Shown: one piece after another, positions 14,681 through 22,687 of the stretch | How the letters are laid out: each line of letters starts with the position of its first letter | How positions within the stretch are numbered: the stretch's first letter is position 1 | Assembly (NCBI GenBank): GCA_902495595.1 | Contig: CABUXV010000021.1 | Span: 1-32,997 of the forward strand | Length of the DNA: 32,997 nucleotides | From: an uncultured Eubacterium sp. | GTDB lineage: Bacteria > Bacillota > Clostridia > Peptostreptococcales > Anaerovoracaceae | Direction of reading: 5' to 3' | Translations under genes and position numbers: made by a program | Notes under the pieces: generated by a model | The model's database searches: none | What the model was told of the DNA's origin: nothing | The model's input: the letters and a program-made list of their open reading frames with translations, nothing else

Positions 14681-16048
14681 TTACATATTCTTTGAAATAT
14701 CTTCAAGCTGCTTTTTCACACTTTCAAAAGATGTAGAACCTTTTGATTTCTTTGCTTTAATGCAGTTTCTTATATCAATTTTTTCGTATATGTCATCTTC
14801 AAATTTAGGTGAAAATGATTTGAATTCTTCCATAGACATATCTTCTATTGCAATGCCTTTTTCGATGCAGTAAAGAACTATTTTGCCGATAATTTCGTGG
14901 CAGTCTCTAAAGGGTATTCCCTTGGACACAAGGTAGTCTGCTGCATCGGTAGCATTCATATATCCATATTTTGCAGCTTTTTCCATATTTTCTTTTTTTA
15001 CCTGCATTGTAATTATCATCTCACGGAATATGGACATAGACGCTTTAAGTGTATCCGCAGCATCAAATACAGGTATTTTATCTTCCTGTAAATCTTTGTT
15101 GTAGGCGAGTGGAAGTCCCTTGCATATTGTCAGAAGACTCATTAAATCACCGTAGACTCTGCCGGATTTGCCTCTTATTAGTTCAGCCATATCAGGATTT
15201 TTTTTCTGAGGCATAATGCTGCTTCCTGTGGAAAATGAATCATCAATTTCAATAAAACCGAATTCCACTGAACTCCATTGAATTAGCTCTTCACAGAATC
15301 TTGAAAGGTGCATCATGGTTATGGCACAGCAATTTATGAATTCTATGGCGAAGTCTCTGTCAGCGACAGCATCCATTCCATTTGGAAGAACACTTGAAAA
15401 TCCCAGTTCCTCTGCAAGAAAATCTCTGTCGGTATTATAGGTTGTTCCGGCTAAAGCACCGCTGCCCAAAGGAAGACGGTCAATTCTGCTAAGACAGTCG
15501 CTGAAGCGTTCCCTGTCGCGGGAAAACATCTGATAATATGCCAAAAGGTGATATGCAAAGGTTACAGGCTGTGCCCTCTGCAAGTGCGTATATCCGGGCA
15601 TTACTGTATCAACATGTTCTTTTGCGAGCTGAGATAATGCGGCAAGTAAATCCTGTATTGTTTGATTTATAGCATCTGTTTCTTTTTTCAGATAAAGCCT
15701 TATATCAACATTGACCTGGTCGTTTCTGCTTCGCGCGGTGTGCAGTTTCTTGCCTGTATCTCCGATTCTTTCTGTTAGTATGCTCTCGATATTCATGTGG
15801 ATATCTTCCGACTCGATAGTGAATTCAACTTTGCCGGCTTCAATATCTTCGAGGATTTCTTCAAGGGTTTTTATTATAAGCTGAGCTTCTTTATCCGATA
15901 TTATTCCTTGTTTTCCAAGCATTTTGGCATGAGCAATACTTCCGGTAATATCTTCCTTGTACAGTCTTTCATCAAATTGTATGGAAGCATTGAATTCATC
16001 AGCGGATGAAGTCGCCGCCTTTGAGAATCTTCCTTTCCAAAGCTTCAT
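14681..16048 (-). CDS. argH: argininosuccinate lyase
   Basis: Splits argininosuccinate into arginine and fumarate, the last step of arginine synthesis. The 455-residue length is typical of the fumarase/aspartase superfamily. The start LWKGRFSKAATSSADEFNASI, the HTARSRNDQV block, the PGYTHLQRAQP block and the signature GSSIMPQKKNPD are all present. The start is the ATG at 16046-16048, which lies inside the end of argG and has GGAGGAG 11 nt upstream. A longer frame to 16090 begins with GTG and adds unrelated residues. The overlap of about 50 bp with argG implies tight translational coupling. Confidence 0.97.
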   Translation of the reverse strand: MKLWKGRFSKAATSSADEFNASIQFDERLYKEDITGSIAHAKMLGKQGIISDKEAQLIIKTLEEILEDIEAGKVEFTIESEDIHMNIESILTERIGDTGKKLHTARSRNDQVNVDIRLYLKKETDAINQTIQDLLAALSQLAKEHVDTVMPGYTHLQRAQPVTFAYHLLAYYQMFSRDRERFSDCLSRIDRLPLGSGALAGTTYNTDRDFLAEELGFSSVLPNGMDAVADRDFAIEFINCCAITMMHLSRFCEELIQWSSVEFGFIEIDDSFSTGSSIMPQKKNPDMAELIRGKSGRVYGDLMSLLTICKGLPLAYNKDLQEDKIPVFDAADTLKASMSIFREMIITMQVKKENMEKAAKYGYMNATDAADYLVSKGIPFRDCHEIIGKIVLYCIEKGIAIEDMSMEEFKSFSPKFEDDIYEKIDIRNCIKAKKSKGSTSFESVKKQLEDISKNM

Positions 16049-17267
16049 GTTCTTTAGCTCCTCCTTCGACAGTTTGTTTTTGAATGGCACGTATTTTAAG
16101 CGGCAGTGAGAACAGATTTATGAAACCTTCTGCATCTTGCTGATTGTATACATCATCCTTACTGAAAGTAGCGAATTCTTCATTATAAAGTGAATAAGGT
16201 GATTTTTTTGCAGCTACTGTAGCGCTTCCTTTGTACAGTTTCATTTTCACAGTTCCGGTAACTTCTCTTTGAGTTACATCTACGAAAGCGCTTATTGCTT
16301 CTCTGAGCGGAGTAAACCAAAGACCGTCGTATACGAGCTGGGCGAATTTCTGCGCCACTATATTTTTGTACTGAGTGGTGTCTCTGTCAAGTATGAGCTG
16401 TTCAAGACCGGAATGAGCGGAAAACAGGATTGTTCCTCCCGGAGTCTCATATACTCCTCTTGATTTCATTCCTACGAGACGGTTTTCTATAATGTCTATT
16501 GTACCGACTCCGTTTTGGCTTCCCAGTTCATTTAGTTTTGTAAGAAGTGATATAGGGTCAAGTCTCTCCCCATCGACTGCCACAGGAATCCCTGCTTCAA
16601 AATCTATATCCACATAAGTTGGCTCATCAGGAGCTTTTTCAGGAGGTACACTTAAAACATGAATTGTATCGAGGTGAACGTTCCATGGGTTTTCAAGTTC
16701 GCCGCCCTCATGACTTATATGCCAGATATTTTCATCTCGGCTGTATATTTTTTTTGTAGTCTGATTGATAGGAATGTTATGGGACTTTGCATATTCAATT
16801 AAATCTTCGCGTGAATGGAAGTCCCAGAATCTCCACGGTGCTATGATTTTGATTGCAGGATTTAAAGCTTTTATTGTGGTTTCAAAACGAACCTGGTCGT
16901 TTCCTTTTCCTGTACAGCCGTGGGCTATATAAAAGGCATCTTCTTTTTCAGCTATTTCAACCAGCTTTTTTGCCATAAGAGGTCTTGCCATGGAAGTACC
17001 GAGCATATATTCATCTTCGTATATTGCGCCGGCTTTTAATGTAGGCCATATGTAATCGGTTATGAATTCTTCTCTTAAATCAACAGTGTATGCTTTAACG
17101 GCACCTGTAGCTATAGCTTTTTTTTCTATAGCTTCAAAATCTTCTTTTTGTCCTGCATTGCAGCATACGGCGATTACATCGTAATTATAATTTTCTTTAA
17201 GCCATGTCATGATAATTGAAGTATCAAGACCGCCTGAATAGGCAAGTACTACTTTTTCTTTAGCCAT
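15999..17267 (-). CDS. argG: argininosuccinate synthase
   Basis: ATP-dependent joining of citrulline and aspartate to argininosuccinate. The N-type ATP pyrophosphatase loop AYSGGLDTS (residues 9-17) is followed by HGCTGKGNDQVRFE and the ARPLMAKKLVEIA block. At 422 residues it is slightly longer than usual because of its C-terminal tail (EALERKILKGGDFIR), which contains the argH ribosome site. The start has AGGAGG at good spacing. Transcription comes from the promoter at 17345-17372 and is probably repressed by ArgR through the box at 17317-17334. No carbamoyl-phosphate or ornithine genes occur in the window. Confidence 0.97.
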   Translation of the reverse strand: MAKEKVVLAYSGGLDTSIIMTWLKENYNYDVIAVCCNAGQKEDFEAIEKKAIATGAVKAYTVDLREEFITDYIWPTLKAGAIYEDEYMLGTSMARPLMAKKLVEIAEKEDAFYIAHGCTGKGNDQVRFETTIKALNPAIKIIAPWRFWDFHSREDLIEYAKSHNIPINQTTKKIYSRDENIWHISHEGGELENPWNVHLDTIHVLSVPPEKAPDEPTYVDIDFEAGIPVAVDGERLDPISLLTKLNELGSQNGVGTIDIIENRLVGMKSRGVYETPGGTILFSAHSGLEQLILDRDTTQYKNIVAQKFAQLVYDGLWFTPLREAISAFVDVTQREVTGTVKMKLYKGSATVAAKKSPYSLYNEEFATFSKDDVYNQQDAEGFINLFSLPLKIRAIQKQTVEGGAKEHEALERKILKGGDFIR

Positions 17268-17316
17268 TTTTTCCCTCCTGGTTTATCATTTATATTCTGT
17301 ATTTCGTTAATCAAAT

Positions 17317-17334
17317 TATGAATAAAAATTTATT
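17317..17334. promoter_or_regulatory. ArgR operator (ARG box) of argGH
   Basis: TATGAATAAAAATTTATT matches the established ARG box WNTGAATWWWWATTCANW at every constrained position except one (T for C). It lies just downstream of the argG -10 box, covering the start of the transcript, so an arginine-bound ArgR would block initiation. Confidence 0.75.
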
Positions 17335-17344
17335 TTCTTTAATT

Positions 17345-17372
17345 ATTATACATAAGAAATCTATAAATTCAA
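17345..17372 (-). promoter_or_regulatory. promoter of argGH
   Basis: On the minus strand: TTGAAT (17367-17372), a 16-bp spacer and TATAAT (17345-17350), about 78 bp ahead of the argG start codon. The leader is too short for a T-box. Confidence 0.7.
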
Positions 17373-17468
17373 CCCTTAACCGATAAAAAAATAAAAATTA
17401 TTCTATTAATAAAAAATAAGAAGACTTTATATATAAATTATTGTAGAATATAGATTAGAGGTGAGATA

Positions 17469-18728
17469 ATGAAGATTCGTTTTGATGAAAAAAATATAAA
17501 GTGGGGGCTGACTGCTTTTCTGGTAATAATATGCAGTATAATTGTATTTTTTGCCGTATATAGATTTGATACAGTACAAAAAATAGTCAATGTATGTACT
17601 GCTATATTAGCTCCTTTTATATATGGACTTGTAATGGCGTACCTGCTTTGTCCTGTATATAATTTTACGGTCAGAAATACATATTCACTTTTAAACAGGG
17701 GAAAAAGAGGTTTTTCCAAGGCACTTACGGTTTCAAAGGGAATAGGAACCATAATAGCTCTTATTACATTATTCGTAGTAATCTCGGGAATTCTGTGGAT
17801 GATAATACCCGGGCTTGTGGAAAGCATAATGAAGATTATAGATATACTCCCCGCAAGTATGGAAAGCCTCAAGGAATGGCTGAACTTAAAACTTCAGGAT
17901 AATCCGCAGGCAGAAGCTGTGATTTACGGTTGGATAAATAATTTTACCGATAATGCAGTTGCTTTTGTTACGGAAACAGTTCTTCCAGAGTACAGTTCCA
18001 TAGCTACAAGTCTTTCGGAGGGACTTATCGGCATATTGAATGCGCTTAAAAATATCTTTGTTGCTGTTATAATATGTGCATATTTTTTGAATATCAAAGA
18101 TACTTTTGCAGCTCAGAGCAAAAAAATAATAGTAGCTGTTTTTAAGGAAGATACTGCGGAAGAAATTTTAAATGGAGCAACCTTTACAAATAAAACTTTC
18201 GGAGGATTTATAAACGGCAAGATAATAGATTCTCTGATTATCGGTATTATATGTTTTGTGGTTATGACGGCATTTGACTGGGAATACTCATTGCTCATCA
18301 GCTGTATAATAGGAATAACAAATGTTATCCCTTTTTTCGGTCCTTTTATAGGTGCTATACCTTCTGCTCTGCTGATTCTAATGGTTGACCCCAGACAGTG
18401 TGTATATTTTCTGATTTTTATACTTATACTTCAGCAGTTTGACGGAAATATACTGGGACCTAAAATATTGGGAGACAGCACAGGTTTGTCCAGCTTTTGG
18501 GTATTATTTGCTGTTTTAGTGGGCGGAGGTCTATTCGGATTTATAGGAATGGTTATAGGAATTCCTATATTCGCCATACTCTACGCATATACGTCAAGAG
18601 CTATAAACAGAAAACTGGAAAGCAGAGGTTATTCTACAAATATTTCCGATTATAAGGTTGACAGTTACAGGGTTAAAAAAGACAGAACAAAAACAAAATG
18701 GAACATTTTGAAAAAAGGCGGTAGATAA
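17469..18728 (+). CDS. AI-2E/PerM-family membrane transporter
   Basis: A 419-residue polytopic protein with about seven or eight hydrophobic helices. Two helices lie at about 13-75, one at about 95-120, and the conserved second half includes IGITNVIPFFGPFIGAIPSALLILMVDP and LGDSTGLSSFWVLFAVLVGGGLFGFIGMVIGIPIFAILY. These are the signatures of the AI-2E transporter (UPF0118) family, whose members have varied and mostly unproven substrates, including Na+/H+ antiport and autoinducer-2 export. A basic tail follows. The start has GAGGTGA upstream. It heads an operon, ending 1 bp before murB. Confidence 0.92.
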   Translation: MKIRFDEKNIKWGLTAFLVIICSIIVFFAVYRFDTVQKIVNVCTAILAPFIYGLVMAYLLCPVYNFTVRNTYSLLNRGKRGFSKALTVSKGIGTIIALITLFVVISGILWMIIPGLVESIMKIIDILPASMESLKEWLNLKLQDNPQAEAVIYGWINNFTDNAVAFVTETVLPEYSSIATSLSEGLIGILNALKNIFVAVIICAYFLNIKDTFAAQSKKIIVAVFKEDTAEEILNGATFTNKTFGGFINGKIIDSLIIGIICFVVMTAFDWEYSLLISCIIGITNVIPFFGPFIGAIPSALLILMVDPRQCVYFLIFILILQQFDGNILGPKILGDSTGLSSFWVLFAVLVGGGLFGFIGMVIGIPIFAILYAYTSRAINRKLESRGYSTNISDYKVDSYRVKKDRTKTKWNILKKGGR

Positions 18729-18729
18729 A

Positions 18730-19650
18730 ATGGATATAAATATGATTAAAAACATGTTGATTGCAGAACTGGGAAGAGATTCTGTAAGGGAGAATGCTGC
18801 AATGGATCGTTATACATCTTTTAGAGCAGGAGGATGTGCGGATGTTATGATTGAGCCTTCAGATACAGAAGAGCTTAAAACCGTTTTAAGGATATTGGAC
18901 AGTGAAAACTGTCCTCATATAATATTGGGAAATGGTTCAAATATACTGGTCAAAGACAGCGGATACAGAGGCGTTGTAATAAAAATTGGCGCTGCCTTTG
19001 ATTACTTTAGGACCGATGAGGAGGATGAAGCCGTTATTAAATGCGGGGCAGGAAGCCTTATGGCAGCAGTTGCAAAAAATGCGGCGCAAAACAATCTAAG
19101 CGGTCTTGAATTTGCATCAGGCATACCGGGAAGCATAGGCGGCGCTGTATTTATGAATGCAGGAGCATACGGCGGAGAGATATCGCAAGTGCTTGAAAGC
19201 GTTCTTTTAGTATCAAAAGATGGAAAGAGAGATTTCTATATGAATGGGGCTGATATGGAATTGGGATACAGGCACAGTCTTATTCAGAAGACTGGTGATA
19301 TTGTAGTTGGGGCAAAATTCAGATTAAAGCATGGAAACAGAGAAGATATAAAGAAACAGATGACTGAACTGAACGCAAGAAGAAATGAAAAACAGCCGGT
19401 AAATTATCCAAGCGCGGGAAGTTTTTTCAAACGTCCTGAAGGGTATTTTGCCGGAAAGCTCATACAGGATGCAGGACTTAAAGGAACCTGCGTAGGCGGA
19501 GCTGAGGTGTCGCAGCTTCACAGCGGTTTTATAATAAACAAAGGCGGGGCTACAGCATCGGACATACTGCAGCTGATGGAAATAGTGCAGGCAACAGTAT
19601 TTGAAAAGTTTGGGGTGAAATTGGAACCGGAGGTAAGAATAATTGGATAA
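18730..19650 (+). CDS. murB: UDP-N-acetylenolpyruvoylglucosamine reductase
   Basis: FAD- and NADPH-dependent second step of UDP-MurNAc formation for peptidoglycan. The 306-residue protein has the type IIa layout without the extra loop. The FAD-binding part includes NTSFRAGG-type 'YTSFRAGGCADV', LGNGSNILVKDSGYRG and SGIPGSIGGAVFMNAGAYGGE. The catalytic Ser is in NYPSAGSFFKRPEG, and the C-terminal Glu is in KFGVKLEPEVRIIG. The gene begins 1 bp after the transporter stop and overlaps the PHP gene by 8 bp. The ribosome site for that gene (GGAGGT) lies within the murB 3' end. Confidence 0.97.
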   Translation: MDINMIKNMLIAELGRDSVRENAAMDRYTSFRAGGCADVMIEPSDTEELKTVLRILDSENCPHIILGNGSNILVKDSGYRGVVIKIGAAFDYFRTDEEDEAVIKCGAGSLMAAVAKNAAQNNLSGLEFASGIPGSIGGAVFMNAGAYGGEISQVLESVLLVSKDGKRDFYMNGADMELGYRHSLIQKTGDIVVGAKFRLKHGNREDIKKQMTELNARRNEKQPVNYPSAGSFFKRPEGYFAGKLIQDAGLKGTCVGGAEVSQLHSGFIINKGGATASDILQLMEIVQATVFEKFGVKLEPEVRIIG

Positions 19651-20404
19651 AGATATAATGGATATAGTTGAAAAATATGAATTGATTTACGATTTGCATA
19701 CTCATACTACCTATTCTCACGGGAAAGGGAGCGTCGAAGATAATGTGAGACAAGCTTTTAACAAAAATCTTGAGTTTATAGCAATTTCAGACCATGGACC
19801 CGGTCATCTTTTTTATGGAATTAACAGAAATGAAATAGTTAATATGAGAAATGATATAGAGCGGATGAATGTTAAATATCCTAAGATGAACGTTAAATTG
19901 AGCGTCGAGGCGAATATAGTCAAAAGCGGAAACGGACTTGATATAAGAGATGAGGAATTTGAAGAGTTTGACTTTATTATAGCTGGATATCACTATGGAT
20001 TATTCGGGTGCAGCTGTATAAGAAACTGGCTGTGGAATAAAGGGATTAAATTAGGAGAAGACAGGCTTAGAACGTCAAATACCGAAATGGTAATCAATGC
20101 GTTGAGGAAGAATGATATTGCCATATTAACCCATCCTGGAGATAAAGGTCCCTTTGATATAAAAACAATCGCCGAAGTGTGTGCCCAGACAGATACCTTA
20201 ATGGAGATAAATACCTGGCATGGTCATATGACGGAAGAAGAAATTAAAATTGCTGCTGACGTGGAAGGTGTTAAATTTATTATAAGCAGTGATGCCCATA
20301 CACCTGACAGAGTCGGGGATTTTAAAGAGGGCATAGCCAGGGCAATACGCGCTGGTCTTGATTTGAAGCGAATAGTCAATATAAAGGAGAAAGGAGAAAA
20401 ATGA
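19643..20404 (+). CDS. PHP-domain phosphoesterase (YcdX/HisK-like)
   Basis: A 253-residue metal-dependent hydrolase. Metal-binding motifs appear in the PHP order: DLHTHTTYSHGKG (about 18-30), ISDHGPG, VEANI, YHYG, LTHPGDKGP and SSDAHTPDRVG near the end. The start is a TTG (19643-19645) inside the end of murB, supported by GGAGGT with an 8-nt spacer. The first ATG is five codons later and has no such site. This gene between murB and rapZ is a recurrent Clostridia arrangement. The physiological phosphoester is unknown. It overlaps rapZ by 4 bp. Confidence 0.92.
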   Translation: MDKDIMDIVEKYELIYDLHTHTTYSHGKGSVEDNVRQAFNKNLEFIAISDHGPGHLFYGINRNEIVNMRNDIERMNVKYPKMNVKLSVEANIVKSGNGLDIRDEEFEEFDFIIAGYHYGLFGCSCIRNWLWNKGIKLGEDRLRTSNTEMVINALRKNDIAILTHPGDKGPFDIKTIAEVCAQTDTLMEINTWHGHMTEEEIKIAADVEGVKFIISSDAHTPDRVGDFKEGIARAIRAGLDLKRIVNIKEKGEK

Positions 20405-21249
20405 AATCCATAATCATTACTGGATTATCGGGAGCAGGAAAAACGCAGGCAATGGATTGCCTTGAAGATATGGGATACTACTGCATAGACAATATGCCTC
20501 CTGCGCTGATAAAAAGTTTTATAGACCTTACAGCCAACGGTAAAGGAATAGATAAAGCTGCTTTTGTAATAGATGTAAGGGGCGGAAAACTTTTTGATGA
20601 TTTGAAAGATTCCCTTGACGAACTGAAAAAAGAAGGTGTGGATTACAAAATATTGTATCTTGAAGCTTCAGACAGAACTCTTATAAAAAGATATAATGAG
20701 ACAAGAAGAAATCATCCTTTGTCGGAAGGAGGAGGCTCTGTTGCAGCAGGACTTAAAAAAGAACGTGAAATGCTGAGTCTTCTCAGAAACAATGCCGATT
20801 ATATAATAGATACATCGAATCTGAAAACTGCTCAGCTTTGGGATGAAATAAAGCATTCTCTTACCACAGGTGAAAATCAGCGTACATTTATGATAAATAT
20901 AATGTCTTTCGGATATAAAAGGGGAACTCCTCTAGCCGGCGATATAGTGTTTGATATGAGGTTCATACCTAATCCCTATTACGTCAAATCCTTAAGACCG
21001 CTTACGGGAAATAATGCTAAAGTAAGCAAGTACGTTTTGAAACATAAGATTACTCAGGATTTTCTTGAAAAAGCGATAGAAATAATAGATATGCTTATTC
21101 CGTTTTATATGAAAGAGGGAAAATACAGTCTGAATATATGCATAGGATGTACAGGCGGTCATCACAGGTCGGTAGCTGTTGCCAATGAGCTGAGAAAGAG
21201 GCTTCAAAATCAAGGAAAGAGAACTACACTGGAACACAGAGATTTGTAG
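20401..21249 (+). CDS. rapZ: RNase adapter RapZ / YvcJ GTPase-like protein
   Basis: A P-loop nucleotide-binding protein of 282 residues. Walker A is GLSGAGKT (8-15). IDNMPP follows the loop, DVRGG is the Walker B-like region, and the C-terminal domain has MRFIPNPYYV and the IGCTGGHHRSVAVA block. In Escherichia coli it binds GlmZ/GlmY RNA and controls amino sugar synthesis. In Firmicutes (YvcJ) the role is less clear. The start overlaps the PHP stop, with AAAGGAG upstream. In many Firmicutes yvcK lies between rapZ and whiA. Here whiA follows after only 26 bp. Confidence 0.96.
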   Translation: MKSIIITGLSGAGKTQAMDCLEDMGYYCIDNMPPALIKSFIDLTANGKGIDKAAFVIDVRGGKLFDDLKDSLDELKKEGVDYKILYLEASDRTLIKRYNETRRNHPLSEGGGSVAAGLKKEREMLSLLRNNADYIIDTSNLKTAQLWDEIKHSLTTGENQRTFMINIMSFGYKRGTPLAGDIVFDMRFIPNPYYVKSLRPLTGNNAKVSKYVLKHKITQDFLEKAIEIIDMLIPFYMKEGKYSLNICIGCTGGHHRSVAVANELRKRLQNQGKRTTLEHRDL

Positions 21250-21275
21250 AATTTTTATATGCGGGAAGGTGAAAA

Positions 21276-22217
21276 ATGTCATTTGCATCGGAGACAAAGA
21301 ATGAACTTTCGAGAATAGCGCCGGATAAAAAATGCTGCATGCTTGCAGATATTGCAGGTTTTATGCGCATGGCGGGCAGTATAAAGCTTGTAGGCGGAGG
21401 AAAATTTAAAATAGTAATGATGACTTCCAATCTGGCCGTAGTAAGACATTATAAAACACTGATAAAAAATTATTTTTCAGTAGATATGGAAATAGGAATG
21501 GGACAGGGCAGCTCTCTTGAAAAAGGAAGCACATATATACTTTCAATAGGTCCTGAGAATCTCAGTGAACAGATACTGAGGGAAACGGGTATATTGATGG
21601 TAAAAGAGGGAATGAATTTTATAAGCGACGGAATATATGAAGGTCTTATAAAAACGAAATGCTGCAGAAAATCCTATTTGAGAGGAGCTTTCCTTGCTTC
21701 GGGAACTGTAAGCAATCCTGAAAAAGGCTATCATTTTGAAATAATTACGGGAACGGAAACACTGGCAAAAGATATAAGGAAACTGTTCAACAGTTTTACA
21801 GATATAAATGCAAAGATAATAAGCAGAAAAAAAGGTTATGGCGTTTACCTGAAAGCGAGAGAGCAAATAAGGGATACTCTTGCTATAATGGGCGCTTCAA
21901 GTCAGTTTTTTGAATTTGACAATGTACTGATGATGAAAGATATTATTTCTAAAACTCACAGGGAAAACAATCTTGATAACGCTAATATAGACAAGGCGTT
22001 AAAAGCAGCTGAAATACAGATAAAGAATATAAAAAAGATAGAGGAAAAAAAGGGACTGGATTTTCTTTCACCAAAGCTGCGCGAAGCTGCGGCAGCGCGG
22101 CTTGAAAATCCGGACCTTGGAATAGAAGACCTTGGCAAAGTGATGAATCCTCCGCTTTCAAAATCCGGAATTAACAATAGATTAAGGAAAATAGGAGAAA
22201 TTGCAAAAGGTTTGTAA
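21276..22217 (+). CDS. whiA: DNA-binding protein WhiA
   Basis: A 313-residue protein of two parts. A degenerate LAGLIDADG homing-endonuclease-like fold covers about residues 1-210 (SFASETKNELSRI, CCRKSYLRGAFLASGTVSNPEKGYHFE). A C-terminal helix-turn-helix spans about 225-310 (SKTHRENNLDNANIDKAL, REAAAARLENPDLGIEDLGKVMNPPLSKSGINNRLRKI). In Firmicutes WhiA affects cell division and chromosome segregation, and in actinomycetes it controls sporulation. The start has a GGAAGG site. It lies between rapZ and a thioesterase gene in the long operon. Confidence 0.96.
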   Translation: MSFASETKNELSRIAPDKKCCMLADIAGFMRMAGSIKLVGGGKFKIVMMTSNLAVVRHYKTLIKNYFSVDMEIGMGQGSSLEKGSTYILSIGPENLSEQILRETGILMVKEGMNFISDGIYEGLIKTKCCRKSYLRGAFLASGTVSNPEKGYHFEIITGTETLAKDIRKLFNSFTDINAKIISRKKGYGVYLKAREQIRDTLAIMGASSQFFEFDNVLMMKDIISKTHRENNLDNANIDKALKAAEIQIKNIKKIEEKKGLDFLSPKLREAAAARLENPDLGIEDLGKVMNPPLSKSGINNRLRKIGEIAKGL

Positions 22218-22249
22218 ACATAATATAAAATCGGGAGGTATAGAGATAA

Positions 22250-22666
22250 ATGAATATGTTTGAAACGAAAATAAGGGTACAGTATTACGAAACAGATAAG
22301 ATGGGCATAGTTCATCATTCAAACTACATAAGATATTTTGAAACGGCAAGAACAGAGTTTTTCAGGAGCAGCGGATATGCATACGATGATATGGAAAAGT
22401 CAGGTATATGGATGCCGGTGCTTGCAGTAAATGTAGATTTTAAAACTCCGGCAGTATATGATGAGGTGCTGGTGCTGGCGTGCGGCATAAGCAAGCTGAA
22501 AGGCGCATCTGTAGAAATGGAATACGAGATAAGAAACGAGGAAACGGGAGCTGTCCATGCGTTGGGAACAAGCAGACATGCGTTTACCACACCGCAGCTT
22601 AAACCCATAAGGCTTAAGCAGGAGGCTCCTGAATTTTATAAAATTTTTAAAGATGCAATGGAATAA
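22250..22666 (+). CDS. YbgC/FadM-type acyl-CoA thioesterase
   Basis: A 138-residue hot-dog-fold hydrolase. The family signature VQYYETDKMGIVHHSNYIRYFETAR has the catalytic Asp (residue 16) and the His-His pair typical of 4-hydroxybenzoyl-CoA thioesterase-like enzymes. The central helix segment and the strand pattern (VDFKTPAVYDEVLVLACGISKLKGASVEMEYEI) complete the fold. It has a GGGAGG site 11 nt upstream and lies 15-20 bp ahead of the methyltransferase gene. The natural acyl-CoA cannot be deduced. Confidence 0.92.
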   Translation: MNMFETKIRVQYYETDKMGIVHHSNYIRYFETARTEFFRSSGYAYDDMEKSGIWMPVLAVNVDFKTPAVYDEVLVLACGISKLKGASVEMEYEIRNEETGAVHALGTSRHAFTTPQLKPIRLKQEAPEFYKIFKDAME

Positions 22667-22687
22667 GACTGGGCAGGTATTTTGAAA

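Noticed and set aside
17268..17350. T-box leader ahead of argG
   Set aside because: The leader is only about 70 nt and lacks the T-box sequence. The ARG box explains the regulation better.
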